From Peribacillus simplex (GTDB lineage Bacteria; Bacillota; Bacilli; Bacillales; DSM-1321), in the NCBI RefSeq assembly GCF_030123325.1, contig NZ_CP126106.1, positions 5,339,001 to 5,403,000 on the forward strand: a stretch of 64,000 nt of DNA, in the 5' to 3' direction. Shown in pieces: positions 27,821-37,524 of the stretch; position 1 is the first letter of the stretch, and each line of letters opens with the position of its first letter. The position numbers and the translations under genes are program-made. The notes beneath the pieces were generated by a model that ran no database searches, had not been told where the DNA came from, and worked only from the letters and a program-made list of their open reading frames with translations.

Positions 27821-28999
27821 TTATGCCAATAATTCAAATACTCCGGCAGCACCCATTCCGCCGCCGATGCACATTGTCACGACTCCGAACTGTTGGTTTC
27901 TGCGCTTCATTTCATGAAGCAGGCTTAATGTCAATTTTGCTCCCGAACATCCTAGTGGATGGCCTAAAGCGATGGCTCCGCCATTTACATTGACAATCTC
28001 TTCATTCAATCCGAGCTCACGAATGATTTGAATGGATTGGGAAGCAAAGGCTTCATTCAATTCAAATAAACCAATATCCGATAACTCAAGACCTGCTAGT
28101 TTCAATGCTTTAGGAATGGCTGCAATCGGACCGATGCCCATAATTTCAGGCGGTACTCCCGCTACAGCAAAGGAACGGAACTTACCCATCGGTTTCATCC
28201 CTAATGAAGAGGCCTTTTCCCCATCCATGACCATCACCGCGGCTGCACCGTCACTCGTTTGTGACGAATTCCCTGCTGTTACGGATCCTGTAACAGAAAA
28301 TGCAGGTCTTAGTTTTTTTAGCACTTCAGCAGTCGTGCCTGGACGAACGCCCTCATCCTGTGTAAAAGTAAATGACTTTTCCTTTAATTTAAGATCTGGG
28401 CCCACTGAACGGAGGGTCACTTCAACCGGTACGATCTCATCGGAAAACTTTCCTTCTGCAATGGCCTTAGCCGCCTTTTGATGACTTCTAACGGAAAATG
28501 CATCTTGATCGTCACGGGAAATGCCGTATTTTTTTGCAACGGCTTCAGCTGTATGACCCATGCCCATATAATATTCCGGTGCCGTTTCCGCAAGTCTCGC
28601 GTTCGGACGTGTTACATGGCCCATCATTGGCAAAAGGCTCATGGATTCCGCTCCGCCTGCAATGACTGTATCACTTTGGCCGAGCATGATTCTTTCCGCT
28701 CCATAAGCGATACTTTGCAGCCCGCTTGAACAGTAACGATTAATCGTTATGGCCGGTACTGTATAAGGCAATCCTGCCAATGCTCCAATGTTACGCGCCA
28801 TGTTCAATCCTTGCTCCGCTTCAGGCATTGCACAACCGATAATCAGGTCATCTATGGTGCCTTCATAATTCCCTGCCCGCTTTAACGTTTCCTTTACAAC
28901 AAGAGCCCCTAAATCATCAGGACGTACACTGGCAAGAGAACCTTTTTTCGCTCTTCCTACCGGAGTCCTTGCTCCAGCTACTATTACCGCTTCTTTCAT
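27821..28999 (-). CDS. fadA: Acetyl-CoA C-acyltransferase (3-ketoacyl-CoA thiolase)
   Basis: A 392-residue thiolase that cleaves 3-ketoacyl-CoA to acetyl-CoA and a shortened acyl-CoA. Active-site Cys90 is in NRYCSSGLQS, the His in NGGAIALGHPLG, and the second Cys in CIGGGMGAAG. Second gene of the fad operon, 73 bp after fadN; the start ATG is preceded by AAGGGGGATCCTC. Confidence 0.96.
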   Translation of the reverse strand: MKEAVIVAGARTPVGRAKKGSLASVRPDDLGALVVKETLKRAGNYEGTIDDLIIGCAMPEAEQGLNMARNIGALAGLPYTVPAITINRYCSSGLQSIAYGAERIMLGQSDTVIAGGAESMSLLPMMGHVTRPNARLAETAPEYYMGMGHTAEAVAKKYGISRDDQDAFSVRSHQKAAKAIAEGKFSDEIVPVEVTLRSVGPDLKLKEKSFTFTQDEGVRPGTTAEVLKKLRPAFSVTGSVTAGNSSQTSDGAAAVMVMDGEKASSLGMKPMGKFRSFAVAGVPPEIMGIGPIAAIPKALKLAGLELSDIGLFELNEAFASQSIQIIRELGLNEEIVNVNGGAIALGHPLGCSGAKLTLSLLHEMKRRNQQFGVVTMCIGGGMGAAGVFELLA

Positions 29000-29071
29000 G
29001 AGGATCCCCCTTACTCATTTTTAAGCTATCGATCTATTAATCTTCGTTTTGGCCATAATTTCATCTATTCA

Positions 29072-31456
29072 TCAATTACGGAGTGGTTTACCTTTAACAA
29101 GCATGTGCTGCATCCTTGCCTGGGATTTCGGAGTCGAAATCAGTTTTAGGAAAGCCTGTTTTTCCAGGTTCAAGATATACTGTTCATCTACTTCCGTGCC
29201 AAATGGGAGTTTTCCTCCTGCCAGGACGTATGCAAGCTCTTTGGCTATGACAAGGTCATGATCTGATAAGAATCCTGAAAGGCGCATGGATTCCGCCCCT
29301 AATAGAAGTGCGGCATATCCAGTTTCACCTACGACAGGGATCTTTGTGCGGGCTGGAGCGGTATAACCTTGTTCATGCATGGAAAGTACCGCCTGTTTCG
29401 CATCATATAGCTGATGATCCGCATTCACGCTTATTCCATCAGCTGAATTAAGGAAATTATTCTCTCTCGCTTCCTCGGCTGAGGTCGAAACTTTTGCCAT
29501 GGCGACCGTTTCAAATACTTGGTTGGCCACTTTCTGTAAGTCGAAGTCGACGCCCTTCGGCATATTCTTCAACGTCTTCACATAAAGTTCTTTAGTCCCG
29601 CCGCCGCCTGGGATCAAACCTACGCCAGCTTCCACTAATCCCATATACGTTTCGGTCGTTGCCTGGATGCGGGCTGCCGGAAGTGACACTTCAGCCCCCC
29701 CGCCAAGTGTCATATTAAACGGGGCAACCACTACGGGAACTGCACTGTACTTAATTTTAAGCATCGCCTTTTGGAATTGGCTGATGACCATATCGAGTTC
29801 AAAAATATTGTCATCCTGCGCTTCCATCAGCATCATTGCAATATTGGCGCCTACACAGAAATTCTTTCCTTGGTTTCCGATGACCAAGCCTTTAAAATTC
29901 GCTTCCGCCTCGTCGACCGCCGCATTGATCATTTGTATGATATCAAGACCGATTGCATTATTCGGTGAAGTGAATTCAAGAAGAGCCACTCCATCGCCGA
30001 TATCCATCAAGCTAGCACCACTGTTTTTCTTGATTACGCCTTTTTGCTTCTTGATCGCTTTAAGATTGATCACTTTAGGATTTTCGACAAGTTCTTTATA
30101 TTCACCATCATCATAATAGTGAACAATGCCATTTTCTTCTTTATAGAAAGAAGTGATGCCTTTAGCGAGCATATCCTTCACCCATTTCGGAACGGTGATG
30201 CCTTCCGCTTCCATTCGGGCTACCGATTTTTCCATACCTATCGCATCCCAGGTTTCAAAGGGACCTGTGGACCATCCGAAGCCCCATTTCATCGCTTGAT
30301 CGATCGCCACGATGTCATCCGCGATGTCCCCAAGCAGCTGGGCAGAATACACAAGCGCCGGATTGAGAACATTCCAAAGTAATTGGCCTGCACGGTCTTC
30401 GCTATAAACAAGCGCTTTCATTTTATTTTCCAAGCCCTTGGCCTGTTTAGCCATTTCGATGGAAGGCGTTTTTAATCTTTTCCGTGCATCATATTCAAGG
30501 GTATCGGGATTCAGTTCAAGGATTTCCTTGCCTTTTTTCAAGAAAAAACCTTGGCCTGACTTGCTTCCAAGCCACCCATTCTTAAGCATTTCATTCATGA
30601 AATCAGGTATTTTGAAAACTTCTTTTTCTTCTCCATCCACCTGGTCATATACGTTTCTGGCAACATGTTCAAATGTATCCAATCCAACTACATCAAGTGT
30701 CCTGAAAGTAGCGCTAGTTGCCCTTCCAATCAACGGACCTGTAACCGAATCGACCTCACCGACACTGTATCCGCCTTTTTGCATTTCGCGCAAAGTGACC
30801 AATAAACCATAAGTTCCAATACGGTTTGCGATGAAGTTAGGGGTATCCTTGGCTTCGACGACACCTTTTCCCAGTACATCTTCGCCGAATCGTTTCATGA
30901 ATTCGAGCACTTCTGGTGAAGTTGCTTTAGTAGGGATGATCTCCAACAATTTAAGATAACGCGGCGGATTGAAGAAGTGGGTTCCCAGGAAGTTCTTTTG
31001 AAAATCCTCCGAACGGCCCTCTGCCATCGCTTCGATTGAAATTCCGGATGTATTCGATGAAACGATGCTTCCCGGTTTACGATGCTGATCAACCTGGGCA
31101 AACACATTTTGCTTAACCTCAAGCTTCTCAACGACCACTTCGATGATCCAATCGACATCCTTTAAACGACTTATATCATCTTCCAGGTTTCCCGCCTCGA
31201 TCAACGCAATGTTTCCCTTAGCCGAAAGCGGAGCTGGTTTCTGTTTTAAAAGTTTCGTAATCGCAGTTTGGCTGATGCGGTTACGCACTTGTTTATCATC
31301 TAATGTAAGTCCCTTTTTCTTTTCATCCTCAGTGAGTTCACGAGGTACAATATCCAATAGTAAAGTCGGAATGCCGATGTTAGCAAGGTGTGCAGCAATC
31401 CCTGATCCCATAACTCCTGACCCTAGAACAGCAGCCTTTCGTATTTGTCGAACCAA
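29072..31456 (-). CDS. fadN: 3-hydroxyacyl-CoA dehydrogenase / enoyl-CoA hydratase FadN
   Basis: A 794-residue bifunctional beta-oxidation enzyme. The N-terminal NAD-binding domain has AAVLGSGVMGSGIAAHLAN; catalytic residues lie near GTHFFNPPRYLKLLEII. The C-terminal crotonase domain has IGNQGKNFCVGANI and GLIPGGGGTKEL. The open frame runs 38 codons further upstream, but TTG 31456 (VRQIRKAAVLG) has an AAGGGGG site and matches B. subtilis FadN. First gene of fadN-fadA-fadE; a FadR-type operator lies 27 bp upstream. Confidence 0.95.
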   Translation of the reverse strand: MVRQIRKAAVLGSGVMGSGIAAHLANIGIPTLLLDIVPRELTEDEKKKGLTLDDKQVRNRISQTAITKLLKQKPAPLSAKGNIALIEAGNLEDDISRLKDVDWIIEVVVEKLEVKQNVFAQVDQHRKPGSIVSSNTSGISIEAMAEGRSEDFQKNFLGTHFFNPPRYLKLLEIIPTKATSPEVLEFMKRFGEDVLGKGVVEAKDTPNFIANRIGTYGLLVTLREMQKGGYSVGEVDSVTGPLIGRATSATFRTLDVVGLDTFEHVARNVYDQVDGEEKEVFKIPDFMNEMLKNGWLGSKSGQGFFLKKGKEILELNPDTLEYDARKRLKTPSIEMAKQAKGLENKMKALVYSEDRAGQLLWNVLNPALVYSAQLLGDIADDIVAIDQAMKWGFGWSTGPFETWDAIGMEKSVARMEAEGITVPKWVKDMLAKGITSFYKEENGIVHYYDDGEYKELVENPKVINLKAIKKQKGVIKKNSGASLMDIGDGVALLEFTSPNNAIGLDIIQMINAAVDEAEANFKGLVIGNQGKNFCVGANIAMMLMEAQDDNIFELDMVISQFQKAMLKIKYSAVPVVVAPFNMTLGGGAEVSLPAARIQATTETYMGLVEAGVGLIPGGGGTKELYVKTLKNMPKGVDFDLQKVANQVFETVAMAKVSTSAEEARENNFLNSADGISVNADHQLYDAKQAVLSMHEQGYTAPARTKIPVVGETGYAALLLGAESMRLSGFLSDHDLVIAKELAYVLAGGKLPFGTEVDEQYILNLEKQAFLKLISTPKSQARMQHMLVKGKPLRN

Positions 31457-31482
31457 GTTTATATCCCCCTTACGCAATTTAT

Positions 31483-31500
31483 TGAATGAATGTTCATTCA
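31483..31500. promoter_or_regulatory. FadR (YsiA)-type operator upstream of fadN
   Basis: The near-perfect palindrome TGAATGAATGTTCATTCA matches the B. subtilis FadR operator (TGAATGA.TANTCATTCA type). It sits between fadN and its likely promoter. Long-chain acyl-CoA should release the repressor. Confidence 0.85.
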
Positions 31501-31667
31501 TTTTTAATTCAAAAAAATTTTGAATATTTTTTCTTATTACTAATATAGAATATATTTGGAAATTCCGCAATGATTAAACAGGAAAAAAATATTTTTTTCT
31601 CCGCGTTATTTTGGTTATTTCTCCTCCGTTCAGCAAAAAATAACCGGGGCAGGAGGTGACCTATATA

Positions 31668-31799
31668 ATGAAGCGTAAAGATAATCCTTCCAAAGCAGCC
31701 GTAAGCGCAGCAAGCGTTAAAGGCAATGCCGGACCTGGCGCCGAACGTCAACATGGAATCAATAAAGTGAACAGCCAGAACAATCAGTTCAAAAGATAA
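31668..31799 (+). CDS. YuzL-like small basic protein
   Basis: A 43-codon gene starting MKRKDNPSKAAVSAASVKGN, with a perfect AGGAGGTGA site eight bases before ATG 31668. The product is Asn/Lys/Ala-rich with a NSQNNQFKR tail. I recall similar YuzL proteins in Bacillus; the composition also resembles minor spore proteins, so a sporulation role is possible but unproven. It lies between convergent fadM and divergent fadN. A weak GC-rich hairpin follows the stop. Confidence 0.8.
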   Translation: MKRKDNPSKAAVSAASVKGNAGPGAERQHGINKVNSQNNQFKR

Positions 31800-31847
31800 T
31801 CCTTCTTAATTTGAGCAGCCGTTCCTTTTCCGGGGCGGCTCTCGCTT

Positions 31848-32765
31848 CTATTTCTTGAATATGCCTTTTAAAATGAACGCAATATTGGCCGGTCTTTCCG
31901 CAAGGCGGCGCATGAAATATCCATACCAATCCGTACCATATGGAACATACACCCTTACCTTATATCCTTCTTTAGCAAGTTCAAGCTGCTTTTCAGTGCG
32001 GATGCCATATAACATTTGAAATTCAAATCGATTCAGGGGAATCCCCTGATTTTTGACCAAGTCCCTCGTATAATCAATGATTTTCTCATCATGTGAGGCC
32101 ACGGCTGTGTAATGGCCATTTTGCATATGCTTCTTGATGATTTTCTTGAAATTCTCATCCACATCTTTTTTCTCGGGAAAAGCCACTTTTCTCGGTTCTT
32201 TATAAGCCCCTTTAACAAGTCTTAGATTTGGCTGGTATGCATCCAGTTCCTCAATATCCTTCTCAGTCCGATACAGATAAGCCTGGATGACAGTCCCCAA
32301 TTCATTATATTCAGACTTAAGGTTTTTGAATACATCCAAAGTCGGCTGACAGCGCGGAAAATCTTCCATATCAAGCGTCACGAATACACGATGGGCTTTA
32401 GCTTCATCTAATATCCTCCGCATGTTATTCATTACCACTCGTTCGGACACATCCAGGCCCATCGAGGTCAGCTTCAGGGATAACTGTGAATCCAGTTCAT
32501 TTGTGCCGATCATGCGGATCGCTTCGATGCACTCATCTGCCATCTTCCCTGCTTCTTGTTCATCCTCAATGAATTCACCTAAATAATCAATGGTGACAGC
32601 AAGCCCTTTCCGGTTAAGATCTGCAATCACTTCACATGCCATATCCAAGGATTCCCCAGCCACGAAACGAGATGCCCCAAACCGCAGCCCGTATTTTTTC
32701 GCTGCCTTTGTCATGCCTTTATTCTTTGATAAAAAAAGGAATAGATTTTTTAAAATTCTTTCCAT
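31848..32765 (-). CDS. fadM: Proline dehydrogenase
   Basis: A 305-residue PutA-type TIM-barrel flavoenzyme oxidising proline to pyrroline-5-carboxylate. Motifs: VTIDYLGEF, QAYLYRTEKD and LRLVKGAYKEPRKVAF (FAD and proline pocket), plus YEFQMLYG-like FEFQMLYGIR. ATG 32765 (MERILKNLFLFLSKN) follows GGAGGGG; the longer frame lacks a site. B. subtilis has this paralogue (YusM/FadM) beside the fad operon; no pyrroline-5-carboxylate dehydrogenase is nearby. Confidence 0.9.
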   Translation of the reverse strand: MERILKNLFLFLSKNKGMTKAAKKYGLRFGASRFVAGESLDMACEVIADLNRKGLAVTIDYLGEFIEDEQEAGKMADECIEAIRMIGTNELDSQLSLKLTSMGLDVSERVVMNNMRRILDEAKAHRVFVTLDMEDFPRCQPTLDVFKNLKSEYNELGTVIQAYLYRTEKDIEELDAYQPNLRLVKGAYKEPRKVAFPEKKDVDENFKKIIKKHMQNGHYTAVASHDEKIIDYTRDLVKNQGIPLNRFEFQMLYGIRTEKQLELAKEGYKVRVYVPYGTDWYGYFMRRLAERPANIAFILKGIFKK

Positions 32766-32910
32766 CTGCATTCCCCTCCAAATCATTCTGGAAAATAGAT
32801 GCACAAGATTATTTTACCATTTAATTCATTTTTCAGATATTTAGAATCAAGAATAAAAAAATTCATGAAGGGAAAATTAAACTCGTTTAAAGAACACTTA
32901 AGGAGGTAGA

Positions 32911-33192
32911 ATGATGGAACAGCAAAATTCGTCTAATAGCCAACAGCAGTCCACCGGCTTTATGAAACAGCCGCCGGAAATGGTTTCGGTGAAAGATAGC
33001 TTATACTTAACAGATATGCTTGCATGGAATCTTAATGCGGTTAAAAAAGCACATTTTTTTGCCACACAATGCAAGGACCCGCAAATCATTGATGCGTTAA
33101 ATCGGTGCGGATTCATGCATCAACGCCATTACGATACCATTTTGAAACATTTGAACCCGAACCAAAACCAGGTTCAACAACAATACCAGTAA
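32911..33192 (+). CDS. CotF-like spore coat protein, first of a pair
   Basis: A 93-residue protein with Gln/Ser-rich ends around a helical core, SVKDSLYLTDMLAWNLNAVKKAHFFATQC, the coat protein F-like domain. Related to B. subtilis YusN, found at this same position. AGGAGG precedes a doublet ATG. Followed after 13 bp by a paralogue with which it must be co-transcribed. Confidence 0.83.
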   Translation: MMEQQNSSNSQQQSTGFMKQPPEMVSVKDSLYLTDMLAWNLNAVKKAHFFATQCKDPQIIDALNRCGFMHQRHYDTILKHLNPNQNQVQQQYQ

Positions 33193-33205
33193 AGGAGGGT
33201 TCTTT

Positions 33206-33541
33206 ATGCCCAATGAAAACAAAGTCCAAAATCCAGAATCTCCCGTGGCGAAGACACCGCAAATGAATGACAGGGATTTTATAAATGATATGCTCACAAC
33301 TGAAAAGTACTTTTGCAACTCTCTTTCCGTTGCCCTGCATGAAATGAGTAACCAAGCATTATTCCAAGACATTTTCTCCGTTTCCAAAGAAAATCAGGAG
33401 ATGCAGCGAGAACTCTATAACCTTATGTTCGAAAAAGGCTGGTATAGTTTAGAAAAGGCGCAATCCACCAGCTTAGGCCAATCGTATCAACAATTTTCCG
33501 GTTATAAAAATCAATTTCCATCTGGAACGAACATTCAATAA
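33206..33541 (+). CDS. CotF-like spore coat protein, second of a pair
   Basis: A 111-residue CotF-family protein: disordered N-terminus, helical core with MNDRDFINDMLTTEKYFCNSLSVALHE and EMQRELYNLMFEKGWY. It resembles its neighbour in layout, suggesting tandem duplication. AAAGGAGGG precedes ATG 33206. A strong terminator follows. Confidence 0.83.
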   Translation: MPNENKVQNPESPVAKTPQMNDRDFINDMLTTEKYFCNSLSVALHEMSNQALFQDIFSVSKENQEMQRELYNLMFEKGWYSLEKAQSTSLGQSYQQFSGYKNQFPSGTNIQ

Positions 33542-33592
33542 GCAAACATTCAGGGGGGTGGATTCTGCTCCTTTTGTTTTTGTGCTAAAAGT

Positions 33593-33626
33593 AAAGCCGG
33601 CCCATCTGGGGGCCGGCTTTATTTTT
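33593..33626. terminator. Bidirectional intrinsic terminator
   Basis: AAAGCCGGCCC / GGGCCGGCTTT hairpin followed by ATTTTT, between the coat protein pair and the convergent SEDS gene. Confidence 0.88.
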
Positions 33627-34797
33627 AGATATCCGTTGAAAACATATACTTCTTATAGTGATACCGAATGCTGAATATTAGGCCCATGGCCATCATGTTC
33701 CCCATTAGCGAGCTTCCTCCATAACTGATGAATGGAAGCGGAATCCCCGTAATCGGCAAAAGGCCTACCGTCATGCCGATATTTTGAAAGACGTGGAACG
33801 TCAACATGCTTATAACGCCAACACAGATATATGTATAGAAGTTATTTTTCGTGTCCATTCCCGTTTTTGTAATATGATAAATCAATAAGAAAAACAAGGA
33901 AATAATGATACTTGATCCGATGAAGCCGAATTCTTCACCGATGATGCTGAAAATGAAATCCGAATGGCTCTCAGGCAAATACACTTCCCTCGAACCGATT
34001 CCCTTGCCCGTTGTCTGGCCGGAGCCGATGGCCAGCAAGGACTTGGTTAAGTGATACCCTTCGGAGCTGGCATAATTATATGGATCCAGCCAAGAATAGA
34101 TACGGCCGAATTGATAGGATTTTACCCCTAGGTATTTTTCCAGGATCTCCGGCTTCCAAAGGACAAAGTACAGGACCGTTGAAGCGACGACAATTCCTCC
34201 CGAAACGATCGGCAGCAGGATCTTCCATGTTACCCCTGAAATGAAAATCATTCCGAGCATGATTGACAGGATGACAAGCGAGGTACCCAAATCCGGCTGT
34301 TGCATGATTAACATTAAGGGGGCACCGGTCACAAGACCGATTTTAATAAGCAGCCAGATATCCGTTTGAATCGTTTTCAGCATGTTTTTTAGATGATGGT
34401 TCGATATGACATTGGCTAGAGCCAAAATCAGGAAAACCTTCATGAATTCCGATGGCTGAATCGAACCGATTCCCGGAATGACGAACCAGCTTCTTGCACC
34501 ATTTATATTAGGTACGATGTTACTTGGCATAATGATCAGCAAAAATAGCAAAAACAATCCGAATCCATAGGCGTACCAAGAGATTTTTTTCAGTTGGTCC
34601 GAATCCAGTGTGATGAACCCTAATACGATTCCAATCCCCACTATATACCAAAAAATTTGTTTAATTAAGAAGTTTTCAGCGTACTGTCCAGTCGTTTGGG
34701 CACTATAGATTGCTAGGCAACTTCCAACGCATAATAACAGCAATATTGTGACCAAAGAGAAATCTATTCGAGATGAAAATTTATTTTGTTCTTCCAT
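33625..34797 (-). CDS. SEDS-family peptidoglycan glycosyltransferase (RodA/FtsW/SpoVE type)
   Basis: A 390-residue polytopic protein with about ten membrane helices. Family landmarks: NGARSWFVIPGIGSIQPSEFMK, MQQPDLGTSLVI, SGQTTGKGIGSREVYLPESHSDFIFSIIGEEFGF and PLPFISYGGSSLM. SEDS proteins polymerise lipid II with a partner class B PBP; none is adjacent. It looks nearer to RodA than FtsW because it lacks a long C-terminal tail, but its role (elongation or spore) cannot be decided. ATG 34797 (MEEQNKF) follows AAGGGAGAG. Confidence 0.9.
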   Translation of the reverse strand: MEEQNKFSSRIDFSLVTILLLLCVGSCLAIYSAQTTGQYAENFLIKQIFWYIVGIGIVLGFITLDSDQLKKISWYAYGFGLFLLFLLIIMPSNIVPNINGARSWFVIPGIGSIQPSEFMKVFLILALANVISNHHLKNMLKTIQTDIWLLIKIGLVTGAPLMLIMQQPDLGTSLVILSIMLGMIFISGVTWKILLPIVSGGIVVASTVLYFVLWKPEILEKYLGVKSYQFGRIYSWLDPYNYASSEGYHLTKSLLAIGSGQTTGKGIGSREVYLPESHSDFIFSIIGEEFGFIGSSIIISLFFLLIYHITKTGMDTKNNFYTYICVGVISMLTFHVFQNIGMTVGLLPITGIPLPFISYGGSSLMGNMMAMGLIFSIRYHYKKYMFSTDI

Positions 34798-34944
34798 ACT
34801 TAACTCTCCCTTAAAAAGGCTCCTGCGATACATCTATAAATACACTTATTCATTATACTTTAAACAAATAAAATCACAACTATATCGAAGAATTGTTTAC
34901 AGGCTTCATGGAGTTATTTCCATGAAGCCTGTATGCAGGGAGAG

Positions 34945-35826
34945 CTATGCGTGTGATTCCTTTGATTTTCTCCGTTTCAGCAATCTGCTGACCAAGCCAT
35001 GGCTTGGGGAAAAGAGAAAGGCCAATCCGAATAATATGGCGGCCGATCCCACCATGCAACCTGATATCGAAGCATCCAAAATGGTGGCTGAATAGTAGCC
35101 GATGATGGAACTTAGCACCCCGACCCCGATACTGACCAATATCATGCGGCTTAAACGGTCTGACAGCAGATAGGCTGTTGCCGCAGGTATGATGAGCATT
35201 CCAACTACTAAAATGGAACCAACACTATCAAAAGAAGCTACAGTTGTCAGTGAAATGAGGCTCATCAATAAGTAATGGAAGAACAGTACAGGAATTCCCA
35301 TTGCAGCCGCAAGTGATGGATCAAATGACACGAGTTTAAACTGTTTGAAGAAAAGGAAGATCAGTATGAGGTTCAGGATAAAGCAACTGCCGACAATCCA
35401 AACAGCTTTTGGTCCGACCTCGATTCCCGCGATTGTCATCGTGTTCCAGGGAGTATAGGCTATTTCGCCATAAAGGACATGTTCCAGGTCAAAATCTATT
35501 TGTTGCGTATACAAGCTCACGAGTACGATTCCCGTTGCAAAAAGGGAAGTGAATACAATCCCGATCGCCGCGTCAGATTGAACGCCCGACGATTGGAAAA
35601 GCTGGATCAAGAATACGGTGAGCAAGCCGAGCGCAGCTGCCCCTATCAGCATTGGAACAGAGTCACGGGTCCCGGTTATCAAAAATGCCAATACGATTCC
35701 CGGCAAAACGGAATGACTGATGGCATCCCCAATCAACGTCATTCTCCTGACTATCAAAAAGCATCCTAATACACTGCAAGCACCCGCCACCAATGCTCCG
35801 ACTAAAATAATCCAAAAATCATTCAT
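34945..35826 (-). CDS. mntD: Manganese ABC transporter permease
   Basis: A 293-residue permease of the MntC/ZnuB (ABC-3) family with eight or so helices, starting MNDFWIILVGALVAGACSVLG and carrying GDAISHSVLPGIVLAFL and FDPSLAAAMGIP. Last gene of mntABCD; overlaps mntC by 4 bp. A hairpin with 14-bp arms (34899-34932) follows the stop but has no clear T-run. Confidence 0.92.
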   Translation of the reverse strand: MNDFWIILVGALVAGACSVLGCFLIVRRMTLIGDAISHSVLPGIVLAFLITGTRDSVPMLIGAAALGLLTVFLIQLFQSSGVQSDAAIGIVFTSLFATGIVLVSLYTQQIDFDLEHVLYGEIAYTPWNTMTIAGIEVGPKAVWIVGSCFILNLILIFLFFKQFKLVSFDPSLAAAMGIPVLFFHYLLMSLISLTTVASFDSVGSILVVGMLIIPAATAYLLSDRLSRMILVSIGVGVLSSIIGYYSATILDASISGCMVGSAAILFGLAFLFSPSHGLVSRLLKRRKSKESHA

Positions 35827-36755
35827 GATGAGTGGCTCCCTTTCCTTCTATTCTGTTCGAGAGAATATTTCTTTTTCGTCGATACCCTTCTCCATATAGA
35901 TGAAAGCACTCCGCGTTTAGGTGCAAAAAGCATGGAAAAGAAAAACCATACCGTCGCGGATAAGACAATTAACGGTCCTGTAGGCAAATCATTGACCGAT
36001 GTACTGATCAACGTTCCAGACACACCGCTCAACATTCCGAATATACCAGACAGGATGACCATGATATGCAGCCGTTCGGTCCAATACCTCGCAGAAACTG
36101 CAGGCGTGATCAGTAAAGATGCCATCAATACGACGCCTACAGCCTGGATGCCGATCACCACAGCTGCCACGATCAGCATCATGATGAAATAATCCAGAAA
36201 AACAACCGGCAATCCCATCCCCTTAGCAAACCCGGGGTCAAAGGACAGTAATTTGAATTCTTTAAAAAATACGGTACAAGTGAAAATGAGAATAAAGGAA
36301 ACCGTCATCATCATATATACATCGGACATGACCATTGATGCCGTCTGCCCGAATAAAAAGGTATCCAATCCGCTCTGGTTTCCATACTCACTCTGCTGAA
36401 TCTGTGTAAGCATGACAATCCCGAAGCCAAAGAAGGAAGATAAGACAATTCCCAATGCCGCATCCTGCTTGATCTTACTGTATCTCGTAAGCACACTGAT
36501 CAAGAAGACAGCCACTAAGCCCGCAAGGGCCGCACCTATTAGAAAGTAGGAAGTGGATTTCACTCCAGTTAAAATGAAGGCGACACAGATACCGGGTAAC
36601 GCTGCATGTGCGAGCGTGTCGCCAAGCAAAGACTGCTTTCTGAGGTAGGCAAAGCTGCCGATGACCCCGCTGCTTAATCCGAGGAACATCGTGCCAAGCA
36701 ATATCCACCTTGTATTTGGATCAGTAATAATATCCAGTATATTCATCATGTACAC
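35823..36755 (-). CDS. mntC: Manganese ABC transporter permease
   Basis: A 310-residue ABC-3 permease, paralogous to the next gene: GDTLAHAALPGICVAFI and FDPGFAKGMGLPVVF are equivalent landmarks. The two together form the membrane channel. Its C-terminus is long and basic (STKKKYSLEQNRRKG). Translation overlaps mntD start; separated from mntB by one base. Confidence 0.92.
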   Translation of the reverse strand: MYMMNILDIITDPNTRWILLGTMFLGLSSGVIGSFAYLRKQSLLGDTLAHAALPGICVAFILTGVKSTSYFLIGAALAGLVAVFLISVLTRYSKIKQDAALGIVLSSFFGFGIVMLTQIQQSEYGNQSGLDTFLFGQTASMVMSDVYMMMTVSFILIFTCTVFFKEFKLLSFDPGFAKGMGLPVVFLDYFIMMLIVAAVVIGIQAVGVVLMASLLITPAVSARYWTERLHIMVILSGIFGMLSGVSGTLISTSVNDLPTGPLIVLSATVWFFFSMLFAPKRGVLSSIWRRVSTKKKYSLEQNRRKGSHSS

Positions 36756-36756
36756 C

Positions 36757-37512
36757 TCATTTTAATAAAAGGCCGGACTTCGTGTCTGATAGTATCGCTA
36801 GGCGGCCTCCATATGTTGCCTGTAAGTGTTCGGGAATGAACACTTCTTCCGTCGGACCTATTTTCATCACCTTTTTATTCAATAACATCGTCCAGTCGAA
36901 ATATTCCTTCACGGTCGAGAGATCATGGTGCACAACCAGAACGGTTTTGCCTTTTTCCTTCAATTCCATCAGCAATTGTATGATCGCTTTCTCTGTTGCG
37001 GCATCCACCCCTACGAACGGTTCATCCATAAAATAAATGTCCGCTTCCTGTGCCAATGCACGTGCAAGGAATATCCGTTGCTGCTGTCCACCTGATAGCT
37101 GGCTGATCTGGCGGTTAGCATATTCAGCCATCCCCACCTTTTCCAGGCACTCCATCCCCTTCTGCCTTTCGGACTTACCTGGTCGCTTCAGCCATCCGAG
37201 ATGACCATATCTGCCCATCATCACGACATCGAGTGCGTTGGTCGGAAAATCCCAATCCACTGACTCCCGTTGTGGTACATAGCCGATACTCTTCCTCATC
37301 GATTTATAAGTGGAACCCTTTATTGTGATTTGCCCCGATATCTTGGGGATCAATTCGAGTATCCCCTTTATCAATGTGGACTTCCCTGCTCCATTGGGGC
37401 CAATGATACCGATTAAATTCCCTTCCGGCACCTCAAATGAGACATCTTCGACAACCGGCTTCTTATGATAAGCAATCGTTAAATTTTCGACCTTCAAAGC
37501 TGCTAGATTCAT
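36757..37512 (-). CDS. mntB: Manganese ABC transporter ATPase
   Basis: A 251-residue ATPase. Walker A is GPNGAGKST (near 38), the signature is LSGGQQQRIFLARAL, Walker B is IYFMDEPFVGVD. The Q-loop to signature segment GRYGHLGWLKR is typical of Mn/Zn transporters. It lies 12 bp downstream of mntA. Confidence 0.94.
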   Translation of the reverse strand: MNLAALKVENLTIAYHKKPVVEDVSFEVPEGNLIGIIGPNGAGKSTLIKGILELIPKISGQITIKGSTYKSMRKSIGYVPQRESVDWDFPTNALDVVMMGRYGHLGWLKRPGKSERQKGMECLEKVGMAEYANRQISQLSGGQQQRIFLARALAQEADIYFMDEPFVGVDAATEKAIIQLLMELKEKGKTVLVVHHDLSTVKEYFDWTMLLNKKVMKIGPTEEVFIPEHLQATYGGRLAILSDTKSGLLLK

Positions 37513-37524
37513 AGTTTCTCCCCC

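Noticed and set aside
34899..34932. Strong hairpin downstream of mntD considered as a terminator
   Set aside because: The stem is excellent, but there is no T-run on either side; listed only in the mntD entry.
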